Shown here: in pieces, positions 53,883-63,034 of the stretch
How positions within the stretch are numbered: the stretch's first letter is position 1
Layout of the letters: the number at the start of each line of letters is the position of its first letter
Assembly: GCA_013815325.1 (NCBI GenBank)
Contig: JACDGM010000001.1
Span: forward strand, 33,500-97,499
Length of the DNA stretch: 64,000 bases
Source of the DNA: Chthoniobacterales bacterium
Lineage (GTDB): Bacteria; Verrucomicrobiota; Verrucomicrobiia; Chthoniobacterales; UBA10450
Direction: 5' to 3'
Notes under the pieces: model-generated
Seen by the model: only the letters and a program-made list of their open reading frames with translations
What the model was told of the DNA's origin: nothing
Databases searched by the model: none
Made by a program: the position numbers and the translations under genes

Positions 53883-54577
53883 TTTCCGAGCAGCACAATC
53901 GGCCCTTCCGCCTTGGTCACGCCACCCTTGCGCTCGAGACTGATGGCGAATCCTTTCGCGCCGAGGACGGGCGACGCAGGTTGGAACGGGACGCGCAGCG
54001 ACCCCTTATTCCCTACGTGAAAGACACCTCCGGCGATCGGGTTCTTAAATCGCGGGTCCACCAGCCAAAGCTGGTAATCGCGGTCAGCGTCGTTGCGCGG
54101 GAGTTGCGTGACTTTCAAAATGCCGCGCTGCTTTTTCTCGTCCCAAACCACGACGGCGTTCGCATCAGGCGCACTCTTTAATTTTGAACTTAGCGACGCG
54201 ATTCGGATTTGGGCGAGGAAGTCTCGTTGTTCGAGGGCCATGACGCGACTGCGCAACCCAGCGCGCTCGGCGACGAGATAAGAGCAGGCCAAGGCGAGGC
54301 AGGCCGCGATCGCCCAAGGGAGCCAGGTAGTCGATCGGCGCAGGAAGGCGACCCTCTTTCCGCGGCTCACCCGGTCGAGCACACGGGCGCGCAGCACCGG
54401 CGGCAGCGCGCGTGACGGAGCCTGGTGCGAAATCGCCGCCGCGGCCGCATCCAGTTCGTCAACCAAAACACGCAGCTCGCCATCTGTTTGCAGACGCCGC
54501 TCAAAGGCCGCAGCCTCCGTTCCCTCGAGGAGTCCGAGGACGTAAAGCGAAGCCTGCTCTTCGAGTTCCTCGTTCAC
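53879..54577 (-). CDS. rskA: Anti-sigma-K factor RskA-like protein
   Basis: 232 residues from a GTG at 54577 that overlaps the sigK stop. N-terminal zinc-free anti-sigma domain (LEEQASLYVLGLLEGTEAAAFERRLQTDGELRVLVDEL), one membrane helix (about 82-102, TTWLPWAIAACLALACSYLVAE), and an RskA C-terminal domain outside (VWDEKKQRGILKVTQLPRNDADRDYQLWLVDPR...GFAISLERKGGVTKAEGPIVLLG). It should hold the sigma factor at the membrane until an envelope signal releases it. The long frame upstream of the GTG is a shadow of sigK. Confidence 0.88.
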   Translation of the reverse strand: MNEELEEQASLYVLGLLEGTEAAAFERRLQTDGELRVLVDELDAAAAAISHQAPSRALPPVLRARVLDRVSRGKRVAFLRRSTTWLPWAIAACLALACSYLVAERAGLRSRVMALEQRDFLAQIRIASLSSKLKSAPDANAVVVWDEKKQRGILKVTQLPRNDADRDYQLWLVDPRFKNPIAGGVFHVGNKGSLRVPFQPASPVLGAKGFAISLERKGGVTKAEGPIVLLGK

Positions 54578-55200
54578 GATGAAACCTTTCCGAGCACTTC
54601 CCGCAACACGAGCAGGCCGCGCCGGATGCGCGCTTTCACCGTGCCTAATGGCGTCCCCAGTTTCTCCGAAATCTGCGTTTGCGTGAGCCCTCCAAAAAAA
54701 GCGAGGTCGATCGCTTCGCGCTGATCGGCGCCGAGTTGCGCGAGCGCTGCGTGCACCCGTTCGCGCTCGTCGCGCCGGGCGAGGAGGTTGTCGGCCGGTT
54801 GCGCCGGCGCGGTGGCCGTGATCTCGTCGGGTTCGTTTGCGACCGCTTCGGCGAGACGCGATTGGCGCTGCCGCGAGCGCAGGAAATCGATCGCCTTGTG
54901 GCGCGAGATCATCACCGCCCAAGTGAACAAACTGCTCCGGCTCGCATCGTAGGTCGCGGTTCGTTTCCACATCTGCACGAACGCTTCCTGGAGGACGTCT
55001 TCAGATTCCTTCTGATCGCGCAAGATGGCGTAGATCATGGAAAAAAGGCCGGGCGCAAAACGATCGTAAAAGGCCGCGAATGCCTGCTCGTCGCCTCCGT
55101 TGATTTGGCGCAGCAGCTCGGCATCCGCTTCGTTAGGCGGGCGGCTGGCCGCGCCCTCAGGTTGCGCGGCGGATTTCCGAGGGAGACTGGAAGGTTCCAT
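54574..55200 (-). CDS. sigK: ECF sigma factor, SigK-like
   Basis: 208 residues from the ATG at 55200 (MEPSSLPRKSAAQ). Region 2 is FAAFYDRFAPGLFSMIYAILRDQKESEDVLQEAFVQMWKRTATYDASRSSLFTWAVMISRHKAIDFLRSR; region 4 is RVHAALAQLGADQREAIDLAFFGGLTQTQISEKLGTPLGTVKARIRRGLLVLREVL. Directs RNA polymerase to stress/redox promoters, probably including its own operon. First gene of sigK-rskA-copC, each joined by a 4-base overlap. Confidence 0.92.
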   Translation of the reverse strand: MEPSSLPRKSAAQPEGAASRPPNEADAELLRQINGGDEQAFAAFYDRFAPGLFSMIYAILRDQKESEDVLQEAFVQMWKRTATYDASRSSLFTWAVMISRHKAIDFLRSRQRQSRLAEAVANEPDEITATAPAQPADNLLARRDERERVHAALAQLGADQREAIDLAFFGGLTQTQISEKLGTPLGTVKARIRRGLLVLREVLGKVSS

Positions 55201-55529
55201 TGCCAAGAAATACGAAGCTGATGGAGGAATAGCGCGCACGCAATCGCGGAGGGACAGGCAAATGTTTGCACGGTTTCGTTTCCACGCGGTCGCCAGCGCC
55301 ACGCCGTCATTGCCTTATCATCAGCCTCACGCGATTAAGACGCGGGAGATCTGCTTGCAGATGCAACGACTGGAGCTGGCAGCTCTGCGGCGGTTGACAA
55401 GCGCGCCGCCTTGCCGTTCAATTGCGCGTCGGTTTGCTGCTGCGCGAGTCTTCTCTTCCGGAGCGCGCCAGTTCCGCTCCCCCGCGCAACTCAGCTCTCT
55501 CCGGCAATTGCGTTTTCAAATCCCATTCC
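55201..55529. other. Divergent intergenic region between sigK and yebC
   Basis: About 330 bases. Contains promoters for both directions in principle, but I cannot assign boxes securely. TTGACAAGCG near 55396 may be a -35 for yebC. No gene with family features; no 9-base word. Confidence 0.5.
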
Positions 55530-56285
55530 ATGTCGGGACATAGCAAATGGTCGAAGGTCAAGCGGGCCAAAGGTGCGCTCGACGTCAAACGCGGCACGAT
55601 CTTCAGCAAGTTTTCAAAGGAGATCAGCGTTGCGGCCCGCCTCGGTGGCGGCGACCCGGAGGGCAATGTCCGGCTCCGCAGCGTCATTGAGATGGCGCGT
55701 GCGCAGAGCATGCCTAACGACAATATCGAGCGCGCGATCAAACGCGGGACGGGCGAAGGCACGGATGCGGCGCACTTCGAAGAGATCGTCTACGAAGGCT
55801 ACGCCCCCGGCGGGGTGGCCGTCATCGTGGAAGCCGCGACCGATAACAAGAACCGCACGGCCGCCGAAATCCGCCGCATTTTTGGCAAGAACGACGGCAA
55901 CCTCGCGGCGAGCGGAAGTGTTTCTTATATGTTTCATAAAAAAGGACAGATCACTGTCCCGCGAGACACGATTAGTGAAGAGCGCCTCTTCGAATTGGCG
56001 CTCGAAGCCGGGGCCGAAGAGTTGACAACGGAGGAGGAACAGTATGTTATCCTCACTTCCCACGATCAGCTCTACGCAGTAGCTGAGGCGCTCAAACACG
56101 CGAGCGTCACCACCGATGGGCAAAAGTTTACTTTCATTCCCGATACCACTGTCCCCGTCATCGACGAGGCTGCCGCGCTCCAGGTCCTGCGCCTCTGCGA
56201 TAGCCTCGAGGAGGACGATGACGTGCAGAACGTCTACTCGAATTTAGATATCCCCGATGAGTTGCTGGCAAGGTTGCCAGCCTAA
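55530..56285 (+). CDS. yebC: YebC/PmpR family protein (TACO1-like)
   Basis: 251 residues from the ATG at 55530 (MSGHSKWSKVKRAKGALDVKRG). Signature motifs are MSGHSKW, GGGDPEGNVRLRSVIEMARAQSMPNDNIERAIKRGTGE, and EEIVYEGYAPGGVAVIVEAATDNKNRTAAEIR. Long viewed as a transcriptional regulator; recent work on the family points to relief of ribosome stalling. The GCCTAACGA word at 55712 encodes Pro-Asn-Asp inside the conserved MPNDNIERA motif. Confidence 0.95.
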   Translation: MSGHSKWSKVKRAKGALDVKRGTIFSKFSKEISVAARLGGGDPEGNVRLRSVIEMARAQSMPNDNIERAIKRGTGEGTDAAHFEEIVYEGYAPGGVAVIVEAATDNKNRTAAEIRRIFGKNDGNLAASGSVSYMFHKKGQITVPRDTISEERLFELALEAGAEELTTEEEQYVILTSHDQLYAVAEALKHASVTTDGQKFTFIPDTTVPVIDEAAALQVLRLCDSLEEDDDVQNVYSNLDIPDELLARLPA

Positions 56286-56334
56286 GCAACGCGGACGGCC
56301 TTTGGCGCAGTTCCGCTTCCAGCCTGTTTTCAAT

Positions 56335-57774
56335 ATGAGCGAAGAAAAGGAAAATCATCCGCCGCAGGTCGAGAGCGCGCCGTATCGCCGGCGATCGCGC
56401 CGCCGTCCGCAGCGCCACCGCAACGAGGCGCCCCGGAGCGGAAGCGCCGCCAACGAATCGGACCCGAACGACAAACCGGAACGCGCCGATGGACCCGATA
56501 TCATGAAGGAAGATTATTCCGAAGAAGGCGAACGCCGGCGTGAAGATGCCGCGGAGTTCGTTGAGATCGCTCAGGAGTCAGGTGAAAACCAGCCGCGGGA
56601 GGAGCAATCTCCCGACGAGCGGCGAGAGCGGGCGCAAGCGGGCAGTCAAAACGGCGCGGAGCTGCCGCGCGAACCAGAGTTCGGCGATGGGATCATTGAG
56701 ATTTCCGGGAAAGGCTTCGGCTTCCTCCGTGACTCGAAACGCAACTTCGTCCAGACGCCCACCGATATTTTCGTGACCCCGGAGATCGTTAGGCGTTTTC
56801 AGCTCCGCGACGGCATGTGGATTTATGGCGAAACCCGCCGCGGCAATCGCGGTCCGCAGTTGACCCGCCTGCTCAAGATCAATGACGACGAGCCTACCAA
56901 ATATCAGGACCTTCGTCCCTTCGAAGAGCTGACCACGATCAACCCGAACAAGCGCATCAAGCTCGAGACGGTGCCAGATCGTTACACCACGCGGGTGATG
57001 GATTTGATGACCCCGCTCGGCATGGGCCAGCGCGGCCTCATCGTCGCCCCGCCGCGCACCGGCAAGACGACGCTCCTCCAGCACATCGCCGATGCCGTCG
57101 TCAAAAATAATCCAGAGATGAAGTTGATCATCCTCCTCGTCGATGAGCGCCCGGAAGAAGTGACAGATTTTCGGCGCTCCTGCCCGAATGCGGAGATCAT
57201 GGCGAGTTCGAATGACAGCGACATCAAAAGTCACACCCGCATCGCGCAACTTGCGATCGAGCGCGCCAAGCGGCTCGTCGAAGCGGGCAAGGACGTCTTC
57301 ATCCTGCTCGACTCGATCACTCGCACCGCCCGCGCTTTTAACAACGCGACCGGCGGCGGCGGACGCACCATGAGCGGCGGCATCGACGCCCGCGCCATGG
57401 AAATTCCGAGAAAGCTTTTCGCCGCCGCGCGCAATACTGAAGAAGCGGGCAGCCTAACGATCGTGGCCACGGCCTTGATCGAAACCGGCAGCCGGATGGA
57501 CGAGCTGATTTTTCAGGAGTTCAAAGGCACCGGCAACATGGAGCTCGTGCTCGATCGCAAGATCAGCGATCAGCGCACCTACCCGGCGGTCGACATTTTC
57601 CTCTCCGGCACGCGGCGCGAGGAGCTGTTACTTCAGCCTTGGGAGCTCGACAAAATCAATCTCATCCGCCGCGGCCTGGCCGGGCACAAGCCAGTCGAAG
57701 CGATCGAGCGTCTGCTCATGTTTGTGAAAAAATTCCCGACGAACGCTCAGATGCTGAAAGAGATTCCGGGTTAA
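56335..57774 (+). CDS. rho: Transcription termination factor Rho
   Basis: 479 residues from the ATG at 56335. The N-terminal 115 residues are a basic/acidic low-complexity extension (YRRRSRRRPQRHRNE, then Glu-rich), as in other high-GC or free-living phyla. The cold-shock-like RNA-binding domain follows (GIIEISGKGFGFLRDSKRNFVQTPTDIFVTPEIVRRF), then the RecA-like motor with PPRTGKTTLLQHIA (Walker A), LIILLVDERPEEVTDF, and DSITRTARAFNNA with the Q- and R-loops. Hexameric RNA-DNA helicase ending transcripts. A pair of palindromic repeats follows the stop. Confidence 0.96.
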   Translation: MSEEKENHPPQVESAPYRRRSRRRPQRHRNEAPRSGSAANESDPNDKPERADGPDIMKEDYSEEGERRREDAAEFVEIAQESGENQPREEQSPDERRERAQAGSQNGAELPREPEFGDGIIEISGKGFGFLRDSKRNFVQTPTDIFVTPEIVRRFQLRDGMWIYGETRRGNRGPQLTRLLKINDDEPTKYQDLRPFEELTTINPNKRIKLETVPDRYTTRVMDLMTPLGMGQRGLIVAPPRTGKTTLLQHIADAVVKNNPEMKLIILLVDERPEEVTDFRRSCPNAEIMASSNDSDIKSHTRIAQLAIERAKRLVEAGKDVFILLDSITRTARAFNNATGGGGRTMSGGIDARAMEIPRKLFAAARNTEEAGSLTIVATALIETGSRMDELIFQEFKGTGNMELVLDRKISDQRTYPAVDIFLSGTRREELLLQPWELDKINLIRRGLAGHKPVEAIERLLMFVKKFPTNAQMLKEIPG

Positions 57775-57798
57775 GCTTTTTCCCACGTGCCCACAGCT

Positions 57799-57903
57799 TG
57801 TCATCCCGAGCGCAGCGAGGGACCTCACAAGCAACCCTGCGCTCAGCCTAACAATGAGCGCGTCGAATTATTTGGGAGGTCCCTCGCTCCGCTCGGGATG
57901 ACA
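57799..57903. repeat. Second inverted pair of the 30-base type 2 repeat
   Basis: 57799-57828 (TGTCATCCCGAGCGCAGCGA then GGGACCTCAC) and its reverse at 57875-57903 flank 46 bases. Compared with the 8441-8546 pair, the central letters change from GAAGC to GCAGC or GGAGC (AGCGNAGCGA) while the rest is kept. Located between rho and the DUF4112 gene. The spacer contains a GCCTAACAA variant of the 9-base word. Confidence 0.85.
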
Positions 57904-57914
57904 AGTTTTTTGTG

Positions 57915-58445
57915 ATGCCACCGCGATCCGTCGCTCAGGAAATCGACTGGGAAGTCCTCCCGCCGGAGGAAAAGCAAAAGCGCCAGGAACTGGAGCCGCT
58001 CTTCCGCTGGCTTGCCCTCATCATGGACAACTTCGTTAGGCTGCCGGGCACGAAATTCCGTTTCGGGCTCGACCCCCTCATGGGCCTCATCCCCGGCATC
58101 GGCGACACCGGTTCCACGATTATCTCCGCGATGGCGTTGATCGCCGCCGCGCGCCGCGGACTGCCGAAAATTCTTCTCGCGCGCATGTCGCTCAACATCC
58201 TTATCAACGAAGTCGTCGGCATCATCCCGATCGCGGGCGACGCCTTCTCTTTTTGGTTCAAATCCAACGCGCGGAACTACGACCTGCTCAAACGGCACAC
58301 CGGCGCTTCGCGCTGCTCGACGACGAGCGACTGGATTTTTGTCGCCTTGGTTCTGGCAGCGCTTGTTGTCATTCTCGTCGTGAGTTTGGCCGTGAGTTTT
58401 TGGCTGCTCGCGCAGATCGCGGGCTTGTTCAGGCGCACCGCGTGA
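57915..58445 (+). CDS. DUF4112 membrane protein
   Basis: 176 residues from the ATG at 57915 (a GTG three bases earlier is also possible). After an acidic N-terminus comes the DUF4112 core: MDNFVRLPGTKFRFGLDPLMGLIPGIGDTGSTIISAMALIAAARRGLPKILLARMSLNILINEVVGIIPIAGDAFSFWFKSNARNYDLL, with two PGIGD/PIAGD turns, and a C-terminal membrane helix pair (FVALVLAALVVILVVSLAVSFWLL). Function unknown. Stop codon directly abuts the convergent glnE stop. Confidence 0.85.
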   Translation: MPPRSVAQEIDWEVLPPEEKQKRQELEPLFRWLALIMDNFVRLPGTKFRFGLDPLMGLIPGIGDTGSTIISAMALIAAARRGLPKILLARMSLNILINEVVGIIPIAGDAFSFWFKSNARNYDLLKRHTGASRCSTTSDWIFVALVLAALVVILVVSLAVSFWLLAQIAGLFRRTA

Positions 58446-61175
58446 CTATTCGACGAGATAACGCAGCCGCAGGGACCGGATGACCTCGCGCGCGCGGCCG
58501 TACGGCAGCCGAAAATCTTCGATCGAGGCGAACTTCATCCGCCGCGCGAACATCGCTTCCTCCTCGCGCGTCGCCGGCAATCTCGAGACCCCGCGGTTCT
58601 GCCAGCGCCGCAGGACCGATTCGCAGGCGCGCAGAAAATTGTAGGCGCTGCGCAGGCTCGCCGCGTCGCTCCTCTCGAGAATTTTCTTCTCCGCCAGCTT
58701 TTCGACGGCGAGAAGGAAATTGGGTTCCCAGATTCCATCGCGCATTTGCAACCCCTGGACCAAAAACTCCGCTTCGATCATCCCTCCGATGCCTGTCTTG
58801 AAATCATAAAAATCATTGCCGCTTCCACGATCGTTCGCGATTCGCACAAGCATGCTTTCGATTTGCCTAACAAGATCAGGCCGGCGACCCGCCGCGCGCC
58901 AGAGCTCCCTGGCCAGCGCCGCAAATTCGTAGCGCAGGGGCCCGCAGATTGCACGGGCGCGGGTTAGCGCCTGCAACTCCCAAAACTGCGCGCGTTTTTC
59001 GTAGTAGCTGCGCAAGGTCTCGAGCGAACAAACCAGCGGCCCTTTCTCCCCTTCCGGGCGAAGACGCGGATCGACCATTGCAAGGCTGCCTTCCGCGGTC
59101 GAGAGCGCTAGCTCGCCGATCAGCTGCTGCGCCGCACGCGGATCTTCCCCGATGAACAAAACATCGAGATCGGCCCCGTAGCCAATCTCGCGTCCGCCGA
59201 ACTTGCCCAGCGCCACGATCGTTAGGCCCTCGTTAGGATCGAGCAACCGATACACGAAAAGCAGACAGGCCTCGGCGAGATCGTTCTGCTCCGCGAGCAA
59301 GACCGGGAGAGGCGCCAACTCCAGCACCTCACGCAAGAGGATGCGGAGCAGCTCGCGTCGCCGATAGTTCCGCACCGGATCGACCCTGAGCGAAGTCGCA
59401 CCTAACGACTGCAACCGCTCGAGATGCAGAGCCACGGTGCGCGAACCGTCGAGCGTCTCACCGCGCGTCAATTCTTCGAGCAGCTGCGGGCGTCGGACGA
59501 GGAGCGCGCCCGCCGCTTCGCTCGCGTCGAAAGTTTTGGCGAGCAGCTCGAGCAGCCGCGGATTCGTCACGAGCAACTCGAAAAGCAAACTGCGCAGCCC
59601 GTAAGCTTCGGCGAAACGGACAAACTGGTTGAGCGCTCCATCGGGATCGGCGGCTTGGGCCAGACTGCTCAGGAGGAGCGGGCGGAGCTTGCGAACAATC
59701 TGCCGGGTGCGCGGCGAGACATGAAAGCCGGCAGCGCCGCGGCCAAGCTGCTCGATCATTTTTTCCGCGCGCGGACGATCGCGAAAAATGCTGAAGTCGG
59801 CGACCGCGGCTTCGTTAGGCAAAGCGGTTTCCACGACGCGCTGAAAAATCGCTCGCACGGCCTGCATCTCCTCGCGCAAGGCCGCGAGGAACGCGGTCTC
59901 TTCGGCAAAACCGAGACTCCGCGCGAGCAACTGCAGCGCCTCGCCCGGCTCCGGCACAGTGTGGGTTTGCTGTTCCGCCTCGATCTGCAACCGGTGTTCG
60001 ACGCGGCGAAAAAATCGGTAGGCCGCTTCCAGCCTGGCCGCGTCCGCCTGCGGAAGAAACTCCAGTTGGGCGATCCCGCGGAGTGCTTTCAGCGTGCTCG
60101 TCTCCTGAAGGAAAGGATGCCGCGCGGCGTGCAATAACTGCAGCGCCTGCACGACAAATTCGATCTCGCGGATTCCCCCCACCCCAAGCTTCACGTTTCG
60201 CTCGAGATGCTCGTGCCCGACGATGTCGCGCTCGATCCGGCGTTTGATCAGCGCAATCTCATCGAGCAAATCGGGCGTCGGATTGCGCGGGAAAATAAAC
60301 GGCTGGTGCTGCCGCAAAAATTCGTAGGCCAGCTCACGATCGCCGCAGATCCAGCGCGCTTTGATCAAGGCCAGCCGCTCCCAGGTTTCGCCAAACCCGG
60401 CGTAATAATTTTCCATGCTGGCGCGCGACCTGACAAGCGGACCGGCGCTTCCTTCGGGCCGCAAACGGAGATCCACGCGGAAGAGCGAGCCCGCCGGATC
60501 GGGAGCCGCAAAGGTCTCGACGATCTTGTTGCCGAGCCGCGTGAACCATTCGTGATAACTGAAGTTCGCGCTCAGCTGGCCTTCTTCGCTGTAAACGAAA
60601 ATGAGATCGACGTCCGAGCTGTGATTGAGTTCGCGCCCGCCCAATTTTCCGAGCCCGAAAATCGCCAGCTCGCTCTTGGGCGCCCCCCAGCGGCGGCGCA
60701 ATTCCTCGTTCCAATGATCGAAGACCGTCGTTAGGCAAATGTCCGCGAGCTGCGACAACTCGACGAGCGTCTCTTCGAGCGGCGCCGCCTCCGTCACTTC
60801 GCGCAGGGCGATGCGCACCATCTCGCGGCCTTTCCAGAGACGGAGGATGCGAAAATTATCGGCCGCGACCGACTGGCGTCCGGCGAGGTTGCGCAGATCG
60901 GTCAGCATCCGTCCGTAGCCGCGACGATCGGCGGCGACATCGGGATGGGCCAGCCAGAGGAGGATTTCCGGCTGTTGCACGAGACGCGCCCGGCAGATGC
61001 TGGAGACAGCAAAGAGATGGCGGAGCGCTTCTTCCCCTAACGGAAAGTGAGAGATCGTTTCCCCAAACGAGGGCGCCTGGGCCGGCCAGGTGGCGGCGAG
61101 CGCGACGAGAGTCTCCTCGACCTGCGCTGATCGAAAGCCGGCGCCGGCCGCGCCTAACGAATCAACCAGCGCCAC
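58446..61175 (-). CDS. glnE: Bifunctional glutamine synthetase adenylyltransferase/deadenylase
   Basis: 909 residues, slightly shorter than the E. coli enzyme. Two nucleotidyltransferase domains are each marked by a GxGKxGGxE...DxD motif: AIFGLGKLGGRELNHSSDVDLIFVY (about residue 170) and TIVALGKFGGREIGYGADLDVLFIG (about 660). Each is followed by a helical GlnD-type domain (GVGGIREIEFVVQALQLLH, GIGGMIEAEFLVQGLQM). The N-terminal half removes and the C-terminal half adds AMP on glutamine synthetase in response to PII. Four exact 9-base words inside. One base separates it from the downstream rhomboid gene stop on the same strand. Confidence 0.95.
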   Translation of the reverse strand: MALVDSLGAAGAGFRSAQVEETLVALAATWPAQAPSFGETISHFPLGEEALRHLFAVSSICRARLVQQPEILLWLAHPDVAADRRGYGRMLTDLRNLAGRQSVAADNFRILRLWKGREMVRIALREVTEAAPLEETLVELSQLADICLTTVFDHWNEELRRRWGAPKSELAIFGLGKLGGRELNHSSDVDLIFVYSEEGQLSANFSYHEWFTRLGNKIVETFAAPDPAGSLFRVDLRLRPEGSAGPLVRSRASMENYYAGFGETWERLALIKARWICGDRELAYEFLRQHQPFIFPRNPTPDLLDEIALIKRRIERDIVGHEHLERNVKLGVGGIREIEFVVQALQLLHAARHPFLQETSTLKALRGIAQLEFLPQADAARLEAAYRFFRRVEHRLQIEAEQQTHTVPEPGEALQLLARSLGFAEETAFLAALREEMQAVRAIFQRVVETALPNEAAVADFSIFRDRPRAEKMIEQLGRGAAGFHVSPRTRQIVRKLRPLLLSSLAQAADPDGALNQFVRFAEAYGLRSLLFELLVTNPRLLELLAKTFDASEAAGALLVRRPQLLEELTRGETLDGSRTVALHLERLQSLGATSLRVDPVRNYRRRELLRILLREVLELAPLPVLLAEQNDLAEACLLFVYRLLDPNEGLTIVALGKFGGREIGYGADLDVLFIGEDPRAAQQLIGELALSTAEGSLAMVDPRLRPEGEKGPLVCSLETLRSYYEKRAQFWELQALTRARAICGPLRYEFAALARELWRAAGRRPDLVRQIESMLVRIANDRGSGNDFYDFKTGIGGMIEAEFLVQGLQMRDGIWEPNFLLAVEKLAEKKILERSDAASLRSAYNFLRACESVLRRWQNRGVSRLPATREEEAMFARRMKFASIEDFRLPYGRAREVIRSLRLRYLVE

Positions 61176-61176
61176 C

Positions 61177-62010
61177 TTATTGCGGTGGCGCAGCCATCTT
61201 CACCCGCATCTCGGCGAGCTTGCGGCGCTCGCTCCGGGTCAGGCTGGTGAGGCCGCAGCGGGAGATTTTTTCGAGGAGCGGATCGATTTCCTCGTTCATG
61301 AATTCTGCGACCGACATCTGGCGACGACGCTCGTGCTCCATCTTGCGCTCCCGGAGAAAACGCTGCACGAACGAAACCCGGCCGAAGCCGAGGAGATGCG
61401 CGTAGAGCCAGCCGGCGCAGCAGCCACCCATGTACGCGCTGTGACTAACGACGCCGCGGCGATCGATCGCGAGAAGGAGGCCGCCGAGTGCGAAGACAAG
61501 ATAAGCGAAATGCTTCGCTTTCAATTTCACCGGCAGGAGAAAGAAAATCGCACCCGCCATTTCCAGCTCTGGCAGGATCGTCCCGAAAGCGACGACGACC
61601 GCCGCGACCCCGCCGGAAGCCGCGAGCAAGACGGTCGTGGAAGGCATCAGGAGAAGGTGCCCGAGTTCACCGCCGGCCGCTCCCAAGAGATAGAGATAGA
61701 GGAAATGCTTCTGACCGAGGATCGCCTCGACGTCGCGGCCGATGAAGTAAAGGGCAAGGATGTTGGCGGCGAACTGAAAGATGTTGCCGGGCAAAAAGAG
61801 CGCGCTGAAAAACTGCCAGGCAAATGCCTGATCGATCCCGCGATAACTCAGGCCGAGATACGTCGGGATCGTCGCGGGTTCATAATTCTGGAGGAGCAGT
61901 TGCGCGACGAAGGCGGCGCAGTTAGCGCCAAGCAGCGCGAAAAGAATAACGCGCTGGCGCGATGCCCAAGGCGGCGCGTGCGACGAAGCTCTTCGGCCGG
62001 AAAGGCGCAT
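61177..62010 (-). CDS. Rhomboid-family intramembrane serine protease
   Basis: 277 residues. Six membrane helices lie between residues 20 and 200. The serine motif is LLAASGGVAAVVVAFG (AASGG for the usual GASGA) and the catalytic His is in VVSHSAYMGGCCAGWLYA; FAWQFFSALFLPGNIFQFAANILALYFIG corresponds to the helix 2 His/Asn region, but the His is replaced. The cytoplasmic C-terminal tail (about 60 residues, EEIDPLLEKISRCGLTSLTRSERRKL) is common in Verrucomicrobia/Planctomycetes rhomboids. Probably active; substrate unknown. Same direction as glnE, which starts 1 base upstream-adjacent. Confidence 0.85.
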   Translation of the reverse strand: MRLSGRRASSHAPPWASRQRVILFALLGANCAAFVAQLLLQNYEPATIPTYLGLSYRGIDQAFAWQFFSALFLPGNIFQFAANILALYFIGRDVEAILGQKHFLYLYLLGAAGGELGHLLLMPSTTVLLAASGGVAAVVVAFGTILPELEMAGAIFFLLPVKLKAKHFAYLVFALGGLLLAIDRRGVVSHSAYMGGCCAGWLYAHLLGFGRVSFVQRFLRERKMEHERRRQMSVAEFMNEEIDPLLEKISRCGLTSLTRSERRKLAEMRVKMAAPPQ

Positions 62011-62112
62011 GCACGAAATTATCGCAAAGGCTTCCGGTTGTCATTGGGAAAGGGAGAAAGAAGGAGCGAAGCATTACAGCGCGAATCGCGCAGCGGACGA
62101 TAATCGCCAGCT

Positions 62113-62976
62113 TCAAATCGGCGCGAGCACCCTCAGCCGGCGCGGTCGCAGCGTGAATTCCACCGGACAACCGTCAACCAATTCCCCATCGAGCTCCACC
62201 GGCACCTCTTCCGTGCTGCTCACACGCAACCGGCGCGTCTGAAAATATTCCACTTCGCGCGTCGTGATGGCGGAGGTGAAGATGACGTTCTGCAGATACT
62301 TCAGCAGGTCGAGGTAACCGATCTGTTTGAAGACGAGGACGTCGAGCAACCCGTCGTCGATCACAGCATGCTTGAAGAAGGGAAAAGGCCCGCCGTAAAA
62401 GCGGCCATTGCCGACAAGAACAAAGGAGCCTTCCTCCGTCAGCGCATCCTCCGACTCGATGAGGAGACGCGGCGGGCGGCGGCTCGCAATTTGGGCCGCG
62501 GAAATCAAATAACTGAGCGGCCCAAAGTTCCGCTTGAAGGTCCGGCTGGTTTCCTTCACGACCTGCGCATCGAGGCCGACCCCGGCGAGCTGGACGAAAT
62601 GCTTTCCGTTAGCCGTGGGAAGATCGATCAGGCGTGTACGTGCGGCCCGGATGATGTCCCAGCAGCGCCCGAGATCGTTAGGCGGAATGCCCAGCTCGGT
62701 GGCGAAAACATTCATCGTGCCCATCGGCATGAGCCCGAGCGCGGCCTCGGAATCGGCGAGGCCGTTGACCACTTCGTGAATCGTCCCGTCGCCCCCAGCG
62801 GCCACGATTTGCTCGTAACCTTCCGCGACCGCTTTGCGCGCAAGCTGCTCGGCGTCGCCGGCGCGCACCGTCGCGCAGAGGAAGGCGTCGTCGCAGATCG
62901 CGCGGAGCCGCTCCGCCCAACGCCGTGCGCGCTCGCTCCGGGCGGTTGGATTTAGAATGACGCAGGTCTTGGGCAA
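62113..62976 (-). CDS. Diacylglycerol kinase-family lipid kinase (YegS/DgkB-like)
   Basis: 287 residues. CVILNPTARSERARR opens the DAGK catalytic domain; IVAAGGDGTIHEVVNGLADSEAALGLMPMGTMNVFATELGIP has the GGDGT nucleotide motif and the GT.N.FA motif; LAGVGLDAQVV follows. The C-terminal beta-sandwich ends VPVELDGELVDGCPVEFTLRPRRLRVLAP. Phosphorylates a lipid such as diacylglycerol; the exact lipid is unknown. TCGTTAGGC at 62675 and TTGTTAGGC near the start. Confidence 0.88.
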   Translation of the reverse strand: MPKTCVILNPTARSERARRWAERLRAICDDAFLCATVRAGDAEQLARKAVAEGYEQIVAAGGDGTIHEVVNGLADSEAALGLMPMGTMNVFATELGIPPNDLGRCWDIIRAARTRLIDLPTANGKHFVQLAGVGLDAQVVKETSRTFKRNFGPLSYLISAAQIASRRPPRLLIESEDALTEEGSFVLVGNGRFYGGPFPFFKHAVIDDGLLDVLVFKQIGYLDLLKYLQNVIFTSAITTREVEYFQTRRLRVSSTEEVPVELDGELVDGCPVEFTLRPRRLRVLAPI

Positions 62977-63034
62977 GGGACTTGTTAGGCGGCTTTCACC
63001 TTTTCTTCAATCCGGCGGTGCGTAACCTTTGCGG

